DNA from: Papio anubis | Taxonomy: Eukaryota > Chordata > Mammalia > Primates > Cercopithecidae | Length of the DNA: 64,000 nucleotides | Reading direction: 5' to 3' | Assembly: GCF_008728515.1 (NCBI RefSeq) | Contig: NC_044986.1 | Span: forward strand, 58,393,159 to 58,457,158 | Translations under genes and position numbers: made by a program | Shown here: positions 1 through 12,576 of the stretch, in pieces | Layout: every line of letters starts with the position of its first letter | Position numbering within the stretch: position 1 is the stretch's first letter | The notes under the pieces: generated by a model | What the model was told of the DNA's origin: nothing | The model's database searches: none | Seen by the model: only the letters and a program-made list of their open reading frames with translations

Positions 1-254
1 GCTGAGGCAGGCAGATTGCTTGAGCACAGGAGTTTGAGACCAGTCTGGGTAACATGGTGAAACCCTGTCTTTACAAAAAATATAAAAATTAGCTAGGTGT
101 GGTGGCATGTACCTGTAGTCCCAGCTACTAGGGAGGTTAAGGAGGGAGAATCCCTTGTGTCTGGGAGGTGCAGGCTGCAGTGAGCTGTGATGGCACCATT
201 GCACTCCAGCCTGAGTGACAGGGCCAGACCCTGTCTCAAACAAACAAACAAAAA
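1..254 (+). repeat. AluJ-type SINE, cut by the window edge
   Basis: Alu right and left arms with many old substitutions. The poly-A region is degraded to CAAACAAACAAAC. It begins inside the left arm, so part lies outside the window. Confidence 0.85.
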
Positions 255-742
255 ACCAAAAAGAAAATGTTAATAGCATGTCTCCCTTACAAATCTGCAA
301 GGTAAGAAAAACAATCAAAACATCTACCTTAGAAATTAAAAACCAAGTAATTTAAAACATTGAATAGATTAAACACCTATGAATTTATCACTATATGAGA
401 CAGTGAAGGTAGGGCAGGGAGGAAGATAACACTCATCTGCTACCCCTGGAGAGATAATATCAGCTCCAATATGTATTACCAATACCAGTGCAACACCAAT
501 ACATGAGACCAACTTCTTACCCTGAAAATTGGCAATTAATATATCAAGTATTTATCCTGCCTTTTCACAAGAGACTGTAATTCACCCCCAGTTTATAAGA
601 AAAACTTCTGCACGAAAAGAATGCCAAAAGGACATATGTCGAAGGAAAGTAGTATGAGAAAATCACCCAGAATCTCCTGTGTAATAACTGATGTAGGCAA
701 AGACAATCACAGGTGGCTAAAACCATTATGTGAAAGACTGTT

Positions 743-1046
743 GGGCCGGGCGCGGTGGCTCAAGCCTGTAATCCCAGCACTTTGGGAGGCCGAGGCGGGT
801 GGATCACAAGGTCAGGAGATCGAGACTATCCTGGCTAACATGGTGAAACCCCGTCTCTACTAAAAATACAAAAAACTAGCCGGGCGCGGTAGCGGGCGCC
901 TGTAGTCCCAGCTATTTGGGAGGCTGAGGCGGGAGAATGGCGTGAACCCGGGGGGCGGAGCTTGCAGTGAGCCGAGATCGAGCCACTGCACTCCAGCCTG
1001 GGAGACACAGTGAGACTCCGTCTCAAAAAAAAAAAAAAAAAAAAAA
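743..1046 (+). repeat. AluY SINE
   Basis: Full-length young Alu with a long A tail, flanked by an 11-bp direct repeat GAAAGACTGTT at 732-742 and 1047-1057. It has the CTCAAGCCT variant seen in Old World monkey AluY copies. Confidence 0.92.
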
Positions 1047-1269
1047 GAAAGACTGTTAGGAAACCAAGACAGTCACACAGTGCTAGAGTGTCTCCTCACT
1101 GACTACTTGCTAGTTGTAAAGAGGGAAGATTACTTTATGTTGGAGAGAGGGCATCACCAGCAGTGGCGACAACCTGACATCATGAGTCTCCTAACGGGAA
1201 GCTCTATAAAGTACTTGTCTGTCATCAACCATAAAATCTTCTAATAAAAATGTTCTGCATAAATACAAT

Positions 1270-1725
1270 CAAGCCTCCAGACCTCATTTACAAATCAGAA
1301 GAACTGCAGAGGATGCATAATCCCTGAATAGTCCTGGACTGAAGACCAGAGCTAAAAGGCCATTTTGGGAAAACAGGGAAATCTGAATATGGACTGAATA
1401 TTAGGTGACATAAGAAAATTATTTTTAATTTTCTTAACTGTGATAATGGTATTACGATTATGTATATATATGAAAGGCTCCTATTTTTATTAATAGGAGT
1501 TACATGTTGAAGTATTCAGGAATGAAGTATCACGATATCAAAGTCTTAAGTTCAAATGGGTCATCAAAAAATATAGATTTAATCAAAGAGATAATGTAAA
1601 TATGACAAAATGTTAACTGCTGAGTCTAGGTGGTATGTATATGGGCCATCAGTATAGTTTTTTTTTCTTCAACTTTTCTGTACATTTGAATCATTTTGTA
1701 AGTTGAGCAAAAACAAAAATTACTT
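1270..1725 (+). repeat. Unnamed old interspersed repeat, copy 1
   Basis: Matches copies at about 3275, 7095, 42620 and 50460 by shared blocks in order: GAATATGGACTG..ATTAG, GTGATAATGGTATTA..GATTATG, GGTCATCAAAAAATATA, GACAAAATGTTAAC, then CAACTTTTCTGTA near the 3' end. I cannot assign a family name with confidence. Confidence 0.55.
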
Positions 1726-3274
1726 TAAAAGGAAAAATAATTACATAACAGTCATGTTTTAGGAAGTAACAAATATATGTCTTGACTGGAATACTGCTTG
1801 ATTTTTTTAATAAGAATATCAGTGAATTCACTATTAAATGGGAAGTTTTCAGGTGAATGGAAAAATTCAAAGGAAGCCTGAGGTAGAAGTAAGAACTACA
1901 AAGAGAAATAAGCTTCTAAAGAGAAAAACACAGGAAACCAACACTGGAGAAAATTAAGATGGCAATATTGCAAAGAGGGAAAACAGAATACTTTGTCATC
2001 AGTTTTATCTTTGAGATTAACAACTAAATTATATTTATTTATAATCTATAATAATAATAAATATATCTTTCCAACATAAACTCTTATTTCATGTTCTAAT
2101 TTTAAAATGCTCTTTTGTACTTTAGATACAAGTTATATACAATGGAAGAGATAATTGAGTCACCAGTCCTCAAGGTCAAATGTAGCTCACATTGTCTTTA
2201 AGTACAAGGCTAAATCTATACAAATTACTAAATTAATAATTTTCCTGTGATATGTAATGGCCAATTGTGGAAGAAACACTGGAATTTGTAAGTCTGCTGA
2301 TTTCAGTCATCTTAACAATGGCACTGATTGACTACAAAATCTCATTAGTCACCTGGCCATCAGCCTTTATTACCACAAGGAAAAGTAAATCAATTAAAAA
2401 AGGTCAATTCAGTCAGGCCATATAAACATTGTCACCACTTTTCTGGAATTAGATCCTTGTCATCAGACTGAAAATACAGACACACTGATTACAATAACAC
2501 AGTTTTATTATAAATGTTCTCTTAAATTTAAATCATAAAGTTTCCACACATGTCTAAGCAATCGCCTATAAGTCTACTGTGGCTTCATGCTCAGAACCTC
2601 ATTTTACAACTACTTTTTAACTTTCAAAATTGATTTACAGTGATACGAAGAGAGGAAAAAGTCTAATTCTGCCTTCCAAATCTAGTCTAGCAGTATGCCT
2701 ATGAGGAAATAGCAAAAACAGTCCATGAATTTTTATCTATTTTTTCCTACTCATTAGGAAAAGGGTGAGCCATATAATCTTCCTTACTAGTTGGAAAGTC
2801 CTATCTGATCTCTAAGTCTATTTCTTCACTTGTAAAACAAATACTGTACCTATAAAACAGGGTTGCCATACCTGCTTTGCCTATCTTAAAGGGCTGAGAT
2901 AAGGCGAGTTGAATTCCTTCAAGACTGTCTTCAAATAAAACAAATGACTTTAAAAATATCATTTGTTTAGATTACATTTTAATTTATTTTATGACTGAAT
3001 ATTATATGGTATAAAATATAAGAAAAAAACTAGGATTTCATTTTTACTCCTCAGCTATTTAGTAAAAGCCAAATCAGACATAATCATATACATAGAACTT
3101 TTACCAAAATTATTTAAGCTGAATCTAGTGAAATAATTAGTTACATATAGATTTGGAGAAATTCTAAGAAGAAAACTGGCCTGGACTTTTAAAAAAAGTC
3201 AGTGTAATGAAAGGCATAAATAAATAAAGGCAGAAGGTGAAGGGCACAATTTAGATGAAAGGAATCCAAGGAAA

Positions 3275-3670
3275 TGCTGACCAGATGCAGTACATGATCC
3301 TTGATGAGGTCCTGGATCAAACAATAAAGAAAAATTAGAAAGGATATTGTGGGGACAATTAGAGCAATTTCTTTTTTATATTAGTTAATAAGTATCAACA
3401 ATAAACTTTTTGAGCATCACAATACTATTATGGCTATGAAAAAGTGTCCTTGGTTTTAGGAGAAATATGCTAACATATTCAGAGAAGAAATGTTGTTATT
3501 TGCAACTGATTTTAAAATGGTTCCGAAAAAAATTTTAACTAGAGAGAAAACAAATGTGGCAAAATGTTAACAACAGCTGAAGTGTCTAGATGAATGGTAT
3601 ACAGGTGTTCATTATTCTGTTTCAGTTTTTCCATATGAAATTTTCAAAAGACTAAAGTGTGAAAAACTGG
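3275..3670 (+). repeat. Unnamed old interspersed repeat, copy 2
   Basis: Shares the ordered blocks of copy 1, including GTGGCAAAATGTTAACAA, then GGTGTTCATTATTCTG and a TTTTTCCATATGAAATTTTC end. Strongly diverged. Confidence 0.5.
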
Positions 3671-4981
3671 CAGGAAAGACAACTCTGCACAAACCAAACA
3701 AAATAAAAAGTTGGCAAGTAATGAAAAAAGCAGGTCAATTTTTCATTAATAAAATTATATATTTCAAAAACCTAATTTTCTAAGCCAAAATAGATTCATT
3801 ATAATACTGAGGTATTATGTCCTTATTTGTTTTGTCAAAACAAAACAGTTTAAACAAAACAGTTAAATTAGGTGAATTTATATAATAAAAGATCTCACTA
3901 AAAGACTTCCTGTAGGTAAAAAGCAATGTAATTTCTAAAAGCAGAATAGAAATAGACAAAAATGTTATTATTGGAAAAGATCATGAAACTAAACTCAAGT
4001 CTTTATAGATTAGTAGACTGGTACCCACGGCTGTTCAGGAATACAGCTATTATATAAAAGGACATACAACTTTACATTCTTCTTTAAAGGATAATTTCAA
4101 AGATAAGGAGAACAAATGTGATGCCTCATGTTTTATCACACACTTCACGCCAAAGACAAGCAAAGTAGAACAACTAGAAACAATTAGGGGCAGCCTACAG
4201 GCAAAAACCATGATATTTCAGTCTAGAAATGCAATTATTCTAGAGTACGAATGCTCTAAAAAATGAGGAAAGAAAAATCCTCTAATCAACGCTAGACTTG
4301 AATAATAGACAAAGCTAAATTTAAGACCGTGAAGTAGAAGAAACTAAGTCTGCGTTATACTGAAAAGTTGTCCTATAGGATTCTAGATGAAAAAACTGTA
4401 GCTAGATTTCAATAGTCTCCTTTGTATCAAACCACTATATATATACTTGACAAATTCTCTAGGTGGTGTGGTACTACTTTTTAAATGCAGTATAAGCACT
4501 CAACTATTCTAAATGGACTGGCAGGCTTTTCTATTCTGACAGAAGATGGGACAATTGCCCATCAATCCCATAACAAATCAGGAAGTATAGTCAAGAATGT
4601 CTTTTTATGGCTTCATTTGAATACTAACTAGAAAAAGCATCACTATAACATGAGCTTAAACAATTAAACAATTTATGTTTAATCTCTTAAATAAATTCAT
4701 AAAAAATTTAAATATACCGTTAATGCGGAGTTACATTCTCTGCTTTAAAACCTATTTACTGGTATAGATGTCCATTACTATGTTTTCTTAGGAAATACAC
4801 ATTTTCTTATAACAGATAAGCTCTAACAGAAAAAAAGAAACAGATTAAATCATATTTATGAAGTAATCTGTTTTTACCACTGCTTCTCTTTTATTTGTAA
4901 GACAACAATAATGTAAACTGCACATACAAAAACAAACTTCCTAAGATGTATCTTTTTTTCTAAAAATAGCATTTCCTTTAC

Positions 4982-5113
4982 CTTGTTAATGGGTACTACC
5001 AAAGCTGGTTCCACTTTAGCTTCAATTTCCTCTGGACCGTAAAAACAATAGAGTTTACCTCCTCGCAAAACACAATACAGCCTTCTCCAACTAATCAGAC
5101 CTTTTACCATTTG
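4982..5113 (-). CDS. RTKN2: RTKN2 coding exon 9 (residues 297-340; start of the PH domain)
   Basis: 132 nt, phase 0 to phase 0, encoding QMVKGLISWRRLYCVLRGGK and LYCFYGPEEIEAKVEPALVV then PINK. The W-R-R-x-Y-C-V-L / K-L-Y-C-F pattern is a PH-domain beta1-beta2-beta3 signature; PH domains bind phosphoinositides or proteins at membranes. The rest of the domain lies in exons beyond the left edge. A 17-base T run (gene strand) sits immediately before the ccag acceptor. The donor is gtaaag. Skipping would keep the frame but destroy the PH fold. Confidence 0.96.
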
Positions 5114-6048
5114 CTGGAAAAAAAAAAAAAAAAATCAAGAGACTATCAATTTTAAGTTATCACTTTAAATTCATCAAAATACTTATCAAAGTTAAATTAT
5201 TTAGAATTTTTAAAATGTGATAGAATTATCTATTAATTTGATATACAAAAGGTTAATTGCCCCAAATCCAAGAGTATGTTAATATCAGAGAAGAAAAGTT
5301 TGGAATTCTTAAAGGCATTAAATGAAATGGCGGCAACAATCCACCACCTAACTTTTACACACATAAAACCATAGATCAATGGTGTTTTAGAAAATCTAGT
5401 TGATTAAAAATTAGTGCTTAGAATTCTATGGCAATTCATCAAATGACTCAGGAAAATTATAAAAACAATTCTATATATTCAAAATATTATTTTCCCTTAC
5501 TGTTCTCAGAGCATCGGAAAATGTCAACTACCCTGTTAGAATGCAAATTTTCTTTCCTCCTAATGGAATCTTTTAGAAAAAGCTATTGATTCATTGAAGT
5601 TCACAATTAATTATTTACTGAATATAAATAACTATGGTTATAAATAAATCAGGAGTAGGTGGCACAGAGGCAGCTCTGGAAGCTCAGAGTCCTAAACCGT
5701 GCCAAACGCTGTCTGCCAGAAAGACCTTTATGCGAAAGGTGTTGAGCAGACCTCATCAGTTTCCACAAGGAGCCCTCTGTTGCTGATTATCCTGTTGCTG
5801 CTATTAATGAAGCAGAGGAGCATGGAGAGGTAGCACCTTAGCCATCAACATTGCAGTAGATCCCTCCCTGCTTTGTCATTCTTTTCACCCCACATCCCCT
5901 ACCATTTATATCTGATAACATTTAGAAAATTGACATTTAAAAAAAGACTTTAAAAATATTTCTCAGTATCAGAAGGTGAAACAACTGCCAGTATATTAAG
6001 ATTTAAAGTAGAGCTACAATTGTTGTAGGATATTTAAAGTCCTCTAAC
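5114..6048 (-). other. RTKN2: RTKN2 intron 8
   Basis: 935 bp with no clear repeat. It opens (gene-wise, at its 3' end) with the T17 tract of the exon 9 acceptor. A GC-richer patch at about 5645-5850 stands out from the AT-rich background and is unexplained. Confidence 0.85.
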
Positions 6049-6155
6049 CTGCTGATTAAGAAATCCTGCAAATGCATCCTCAGCCATACAAGCTGGCTGG
6101 GCAACTAGTCGGCAGCACATGTTGCCATATAGGGGAAGCCAAAATGAAGACTCCT
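6049..6155 (-). CDS. RTKN2: RTKN2 coding exon 8 (residues 261-296)
   Basis: 107 nt encoding (E)ESSFWLPLYGNMCCRLVAQ then PACMAEDAFAGFLNQQ. The WLPLYG...CCRL-AQP block is conserved between RTKN and RTKN2 and closes the anillin-homology region just before the PH domain. The acceptor is aaatag and the donor gttaga (weaker than consensus). The exon ends in phase 0. Confidence 0.96.
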
Positions 6156-6591
6156 CTATTTAAAGGAGAAAGAAAAAAAAAATCAAGTTATAAATATAAG
6201 TTTATTTAAGGTCATCATACATTTTGATTTTTCTCTTTTTACAATTTTGTTTTGCTTTGTACAGAACATATTTTATAATTACTTTTATGTAAAGATTCAT
6301 CCTACCCAAATACCAGTGCCATATTTAGTGAGAAAATCAAATACGAGAATAGAAAGGACAGGATAATATTATAACTGATAGTTTACAGCATGCTACCATC
6401 TGAATAAATATGAACTCTTTAGTCTCTTGTTTGATTTTAATTATTCAATGAAAGTTGTTCAGAGAATGTGATCTCATTTAATATAAAAACATTCTGATAA
6501 AGTAATTTATGTTTGTCAAATTCTAATTTTTGCTCTAATTTTCATTATAATAATTAGAAAGGTGATCCTCCGAATGAAACATTATTTCACT

Positions 6592-6836
6592 TTGCGAGGC
6601 CAAGGCAAGGCGGATCACTTGAGGTCAGGAGTGAGATCAGCCTGGCCAATATGGTGAAACCCCATCTCTACTAAAAATACAAAAATTAGCTGGGCATGGT
6701 GGTGCATGCTTGTAGTCCCAGCTACTCGGGAGGCTGAGGCAGGAGAATGGTGTAAACCGGGAGGCGGAGTTTGCAGTGAGCTGAGATCCCGCCACTGCAC
6801 TCCAGCCTGGGCAACAGAGCAAGACTCTGTCTCAAA

Positions 6837-6867
<31 letters not shown>

Positions 6868-6868
6868 G
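6592..6868 (+). repeat. AluS SINE, 5'-truncated
   Basis: Lacks the first bases of the left arm (begins near GCGAGGCCAAGGC); both arms otherwise present, with an A19 tail followed by GAAAA repeats. Confidence 0.88.
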
Positions 6869-7094
6869 GGATGATGGAGACAGGCAGAGTGAGAATGGTG
6901 AATAGCAGGGGCTGCCTGCAGGAGGTATCAGCAGCTGAAGGGGCTGAGAGGGTGATAACACTGGGGCACAGCCTAGATTTGGGACTCTGTCTTGAGCAAG
7001 CAGAGTAAAAGAGGTATGCCTGGGAAGAGGAGCCTGACATCGATCATTAGAGCCCAATGAATGAAGAACTAGTCCAGATTGAAGGAAAATTTAA

Positions 7095-7570
7095 AAGCAT
7101 GATAATTAAATGAAATATATGATTCTGCACTGTATCCCTCTGCCATAAAGAACATTATTGGGACGATGGGCAACATCTTGAATGGACTCCGAGGATTATA
7201 TGGTGGTAATGTATTAGTATTCATTTCTTGACTTTGAGAGTGATGGTGATGTAGCTGAATGTCCTGATAGTAGCAAATACGTATTAATGCATTTTGGGAT
7301 ACAGACTATCATGTAAGCAACTTGCTCTCATATTTTTTTGATAAAAAAAAAGATCTTGACATTCAAGCTGAGTATGGTAATGTGTGCCTGTAGTCCCAGC
7401 TACTCAGGAGGCCAAGCTGGGAGGAGTGCTTGCACCCAGGATTTTGAGGCCAGACTGGGTAATATACCGATACCCATCTCTAATTAAAAAAAAAAACAAA
7501 AACAAAACTTGACATTCAACTTGCAACTTTTCTGTAACTCTGACATTGTTTTAAAAAGTTCTTTCAAAAA
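7095..7570 (+). repeat. Unnamed old interspersed repeat, copy 3, split by an Alu monomer
   Basis: The 5' part (7095-7340) and 3' part (from 7511, CAACTTGCAACTTTTCTGTA) belong to the same family as copies 1 and 2. The middle is displaced by the short Alu-derived element at 7364-7506. Confidence 0.5.
7364..7506 (+). repeat. Alu monomer (FLAM/FRAM-like)
   Basis: A single Alu arm of about 130 bp with GCCTGTAGTCCCAGCTACTC and an A-rich tail; no second arm, and very diverged. Confidence 0.65.
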
Positions 7571-8249
7571 AACATTAAGATACTCCTTTAATGAAGATAC
7601 CTACCTGTGTACTACCTATCTATATGGAGGAAAGCATTAAATGATTCTAGGCATCAGAGTATAAATAAAAACCCAACATATGGCCCTTAGTTCACACTGG
7701 ACCACATAAAAAATGATTTTTAAAGTTTTCGCTGTGCCCTGTTGGTAGTGCCCACAAAATGGCTAGCTACTGGCCATAACTATTATTTACCCAAAAGTTT
7801 TAATTACCCCAGAATTTTTTTTTGTAAAAATAGTTAATATATACATGCAAGGCAGCAAAGGTTTGCAGTAAAACCAAAAAGTTTTAAACTTACCTGCCCA
7901 AGATTCTACTATAGAATAGCACACGACAATGTTCTGAGACTATTCAAATCATTTTCATTAATACATTTTTAAAGCTGCTATATTTTAGAAATAAGGGGCT
8001 TAATCTGGGAAAAATGAATGCACAAGCATAATACATACTATTCCTAAATGCAAACACAAATAAACAAAAGTTATCTTTCCTAAAAAAGGCAGCAAATGAA
8101 ATAGAAATTCTGTAAAAGCATGTATTTCAGTAATACATCTGAAATTAACTTCGTGATTTATAAATTTAAAAGTTTGAAAGCAAACTTGTTTATATAGCCA
8201 ATCTCAGATTTATGAATAGCTTATGTCCTAAATATCTGTAAGTTAGTTG

Positions 8250-9960
8250 AAAAGTACATCATAAAGAGTAAGAAACATGAAGGATACAATGAAAAAGACT
8301 AACATAGGTTTAACAGGCATGCAAAAAGGACTAAAGCTACACAACAGCAGAGGCAGTTTCAAATAGTTAAGTGAGATTTTGTCCAAACTGATGAAACATA
8401 CCAACAACGTAAAGAAGCTCAACAAACTCCAAGCAGCATAAATAAACTCTACACCTAATTATACCACGGTAAAATTTTAGAAAACCAAAGGCAAAAAAGA
8501 ATAAAAAGATTACACTCATAGTGGTGACACACTGGCAAATTATTTACAATATTTGTAATAAAATAATAGAAGCCAAAAATATTGGAATTATATCTTCGAT
8601 ATTCAACAAGACAAAATTAAAAATGCAGAATTAAGAAACATCTTCAATAATGAGGCAAAATAAAGCCACCTTCAGATAAACAAAAAGAGCAAGAAGTTTG
8701 ATATCAGCATAACACACTAAAAGAAATTCTAGGGCTTATACTTCAAGCAGAAGGAAAAGTATCCCGGATGCAAGGCATAAGATACAAGTAGTCATAGAAA
8801 CATGTAGGTAAATCTAAGTAAGTATTAAATCTATAAAATATCTTGCTAAAAAAAAAAAAGAATTACAATATATAACAATAGCACATAGGTTAGGGAAAAA
8901 AGAGTTTAACTGTTCTAAAGTCCTTGTATTGTCTGAGAAAAGCACAAAACTATCTATTAAGTTTAGTTTTTAATAAGTACGATTAATAAAATTTTTAGGG
9001 GTAAATTCTAAAAAATCAGAAAAAGGATGTATAACTTTAATTCAAACAAGGAAAAATTGCCTTAAAAGGCAAGAAAAAAATAACAATGGAATAGGTGAGA
9101 CAAATAGAAAACATAGGTTATCATAGACTTAAACCCAAATATACAGCTATTTGATATTAAATACAAAAGGACTAAAAGCTTCAGTAAAAAAAAGAATGTC
9201 AAATTAGAGAAAAATTAAAATCCAATATAATGCTGTTTGAAGAGGCATGTTTGTAACATAAAAATAAGTACAGTTTGAGGTAAAAGAAGAAAATAGAATT
9301 AAACAGTTACATGAATCAAATAACAAAGGTTCAAATTATATACAGCAAAAATAGATGTAACTATGGGTCAAAAAATCCACAATCACAGAATGAGATTTTA
9401 TCACACCTCTTGTAGTAATATAGAGTATATAGACTACAATCATTACTCCTAACAAATAATTAACAAATATGGAACACATTGGTGAATAAAACTGACTAAT
9501 CTGTTACAAGAATGAGAATTAAAAAACAGAGATGGTACAGAAAGCAAGTATCAGGAATAGAAAAGAGGGAACAACGTTACAGAGGCTGCAGAAAATTAAT
9601 AGATATAAGGACATTATAGAAAATTTAATGCCTATAAATCTCAAAGTTTAGATCAAATGGGTAGGTATCTATAAAAACATAACTTATTGAAACTGACCCA
9701 AGAAATAGAAAAGTGAAGAACCCTGTAACTATTAAAAATAATTAAATCAGTCTAAGAGATAAATACGTATTATTATACAATGAGATACTATAAGTAATGA
9801 AAAGCATACATACTGAATGATGAACCAAAAGCAAATTACCAAGACAACATGATTCCATACCAAAGTTCAAATTAGGCAAAATTATATTATTTAGGGAAGC
9901 ACACAAAGATGGTATTAATAAAGCCATAAAGAAAAACAAGGAAGCATATACCATAAAAAT
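8250..9960 (+). repeat. Old L1M/HAL1-type LINE fragments
   Basis: A-rich plus strand with L1-like blocks in L1 order: an ORF1-end-like segment near 8700 (CTAAAAGAAATTCTAGGGCT..) and an ORF2-like segment near 9640-9710 (GATCAAATGGGTAGGTATCT.., ..GAAATAGAAAAG). The frames are destroyed. Boundaries are approximate. Confidence 0.5.
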
Positions 9961-10033
9961 GGAGACATATGTACACCTAGGGTAACTGAGGGAAAGGAGT
10001 GGTAGTAATGTTCTGTTTCTTGATATGTTCTAT

Positions 10034-10321
10034 TTCTTGAGACAGGGTCTTGCTCTGTAGCCCAGGCTGGAGAACAGTGGCACAATCATACCTTGCTGCA
10101 GCGTTGAACTTCAGGGGTCAGGCAATCCTCCTACCTCAGTATCCTGAGTAGCTGGGATTACATGCACGCATGACCATGGCCAGCTAATTTTTTTTTTATT
10201 TTTGTAGAGTTAGGGTCTCACTATGTTACCCAGGCAGGTCTCAAACTCCTTGGCTCAAATGATCCTCCCATCTCATCCTCCCAAAGAACTGGGATTACAG
10301 GCAAGAGCCACCACACCTAGC
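10034..10321 (-). repeat. AluJ SINE, antisense
   Basis: GAGACAGGGTCTTGCTCTG..GGCTAATTTTT..CACCACACCTAGC, the reverse complement of an old Alu, no recognisable long T head. Confidence 0.88.
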
Positions 10322-11103
10322 TTCCTAATTATTTTTTAAACTATATATTTACATTTCATGAACTTTTCCATATTTTTAACATAATTTCTCATTGTGAAAC
10401 AAAAAAATATTGGTATAACATTATCAACCTTATCAGTACAGAGCCATAATCCTTACAACAGTAAGTATAATTAGGACATTTACCACATATTTTTATTTAT
10501 TTGCTTGGAGAAAATGAACAAGTCAATAACCCAAATCATACTTCCAAGCTGCCTTACCAGCACTGCTCCATATTTTTCATCACGAGTAAAATAACCTGGG
10601 AGAGTGGCAAGTGCTCATGCTAAGTTTTACCAATCTTCTTAATGACCTAACCCCCTTCTTCAGTTTCCTATATCTTTATTTATTTAAACTATAACTACCA
10701 CTACCATCCAAAGAGAAAAAGGTTAAGGAACCCTACTTTCTCTTTCTTACATTCTCTGCTTCCTACTAACAGAAAGGCTGGCTTCCTTGATTTCAAATTT
10801 CAAAATAAGTCAGGTATTTAATTTCCAGCTAGAAAGTGGTGAAGTCATAAATTCCAAGTCAAAAACAAGGATTGAGCATACCCGAGACCTTTCTTTTCCC
10901 ACTAAGCCTTGCAAACAAATCTCAGCGTAGAGAAAGGAAAATAAACTTTTCTCCTTTGGGGAAGAGGGGCATATATATTTGAAAGAACCAACAGAATCAC
11001 TCATGTCTCCATTATTTAAGCCGATATTCACTTGAGGGGAACATACCATAATTAGAAATATAGGCAGAATATATGTAATAAGTAAAATATATACTATACT
11101 TAC

Positions 11104-11198
11104 CATTTCCATTAATAGACAGATTATGGGTCTTGAAACTATCCTCAGCACTTTCCAAGGTTAGGGTAGTGTGAGCTAGCAAATTATACTTTACACCA
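11104..11198 (-). CDS. RTKN2: RTKN2 coding exon 7 (residues 229-261)
   Basis: 95 nt after the 13.0-kb intron 6. It encodes (F)GVKYNLLAHTTLTLESAED then SFKTHNLSINGN(E). The LLAHTTLTL motif is shared with RTKN and is diagnostic for the family. The acceptor is ctattag and the donor gtaagt. An open frame continues through the acceptor into intron 6 but has no homology there, so the exon start was set by the splice site and by matching phase with exon 6. Confidence 0.96.
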
Positions 11199-11284
11199 CT
11201 AATAGTAAGAAAGAAGACATGTTTTAAGTATTTTTGTATTTCTACTACTACACAAAATATTTGTATGTTCAACAACAAATAACC

Positions 11285-12200
11285 TGATTTAAAGATAAGC
11301 AAAGGACTTGAATAGACCTTTCCTCAAAGAGAGAACAAGATCCAGCATTACATTCTGATGCACTACATTTCTCTAAAGACAGAAATGTCTATTTCTCTTT
11401 TGTTGACAAATGATCAACAAAACATAAAAAGATGCTCAGTATCATTAGTCACTGGGGAAATGGAAATCAAAATCACAATGAGATATCACTTCATATTCAT
11501 TAAGATTAGTAAAACAAACAAAAAAACCCAGCAACACGTTAGCTGGTATGTGGATAAACTAGAACCTTCGTACATTGCTGGTGGGAATGTAAAATGATAC
11601 AACCTCCGTGGAAAACATTTTGGTGGTGCCTCAAAAAATAAGAAATAAAATTACTGATCCAGCAATTCTACTCTGATATACACCCAAAAGAACTGAGAGC
11701 AGAGACTCAGATATTTATACACCCATGTTCACAGCAACATTATTCACAATAGCCTAAAGGTAGAAGAAATCCAAGTGTCTATCCAGGGATGAAGGAATCA
11801 GCAAAATGTGGGGTGTGTGTTTGTGTGTGTGTATATACACATACATATACATAATGGAATATTATTCAGCCTTAAAAAAGAAGAAAATTCTGACATACTA
11901 CAACATGGATGAATCTTGAAGACATTACGCTAAGTGAAATAAGACAGTCACAGAAGGACAAACACTATATGATTTCACTTACAGGAGGTACCTAGCGTAG
12001 TGAAATTCATAGAGATGCAATCTAGAATGGTGGCTGCCAGGAGGAAAGAATAAGGAAATTAGTGTAGGGTAGGTGCAGAATTTCAGCATGAGCAGATGAA
12101 AAACTTCTGGAGATGGAGGGCGGTGATGGTTGTACAATGTGAATATACTTAATGCCTCTGAATGTATACTCAAGAATGCTTTACCACAAAAAAAATTTAG
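11285..12200 (+). repeat. L1M-type LINE 3' end
   Basis: L1 ORF2 C-terminal-like blocks (GGAAATGGAAATCAAAATCA, CAATGAGATATCACTTCA, ACATTGCTGGTGGGAATGTA, AGCAACATTATTCACAATAG, ACAACATGGATGAA) followed by an old L1 3' UTR. It contains a TG/TA microsatellite near 11810-11850. Located just upstream (gene-wise) of exon 7. Confidence 0.8.
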
Positions 12201-12332
12201 ATAGTACAGATAACATTTTTTGATGATACAAGTTATTGATTTAGCAAGTTTATCTCTATATTTTGTAAATAAAAACCTGCAAATTATTTGTTTTAATTCA
12301 CACAAATGTTTCTCTGAAGGGTCCCCGTTCAT

Positions 12333-12566
12333 TTTTTTTTTTTTTTGACTCATTGCAAGCTCCGCCTCCCGGGTTCACGCCATCCTCCTGCCTCAGCCTC
12401 CCAAGTAGCTGGGACTACAGGCGCCCACCATCATGCCCGGCTAATTTTTTGTATTTTTAGTAGAGACTGGGTTTCACCCTGTTAGCCAGGATGGTCTTGA
12501 TCTCCTGACCTCATGATCTGCCCGCCTCAGCCTCCCAAGTGCTGGGATTACAGGCGTGAGCCATCG
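12333..12566 (-). repeat. AluY SINE, antisense, 3'-shortened, inserted in L2
   Basis: A T head followed directly by GACTCATTGCAAGCTCCGCC, so the end of the right arm is missing. Flanked by 14-bp near-identical target-site repeats at 12319-12332 and 12567-12580 (one mismatch). Confidence 0.88.
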
Positions 12567-12576
12567 GGGTCCCCAT

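Larger units (their letters stand above)
1..4981 (-). other. RTKN2: RTKN2 intron 9 (partial)
   Basis: AT-rich intron. It holds an AluJ piece at the edge, an AluY, and two copies of an unnamed old repeat (about 1270-1725 and 3275-3670). At 2790-2960 there is weak MIR-like sequence. I looked for the next PH-domain exon and did not see it. Between 3680 and 4980 I see nothing beyond AT-rich intron. Confidence 0.85.
6156..11103 (-). other. RTKN2: RTKN2 intron 7
   Basis: 4.9 kb. It holds a 5'-truncated AluS, a short Alu monomer inside an unnamed old repeat (7095-7570), an L1M/HAL1-like stretch (about 8250-9960) and an antisense AluJ. Nothing recognisable was seen at 7580-8240 or 10330-11100. Confidence 0.85.

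Noticed and set aside
1..4981. Next PH-domain exon of RTKN2
   Set aside because: I looked for an exon continuing after ..VVPINK and saw no match or phase-0 acceptor context; it must lie left of the window.
4874..5110. 78-codon minus-strand frame with a PH-like start
   Set aside because: The second half (after PINK) is intron 9 read-through; the real exon ends at 4982.
11012..11302. 96-codon minus-strand frame across exon 7
   Set aside because: It starts in intron 6 and ends in intron 7; only the part between splice sites matches rhotekin-2.
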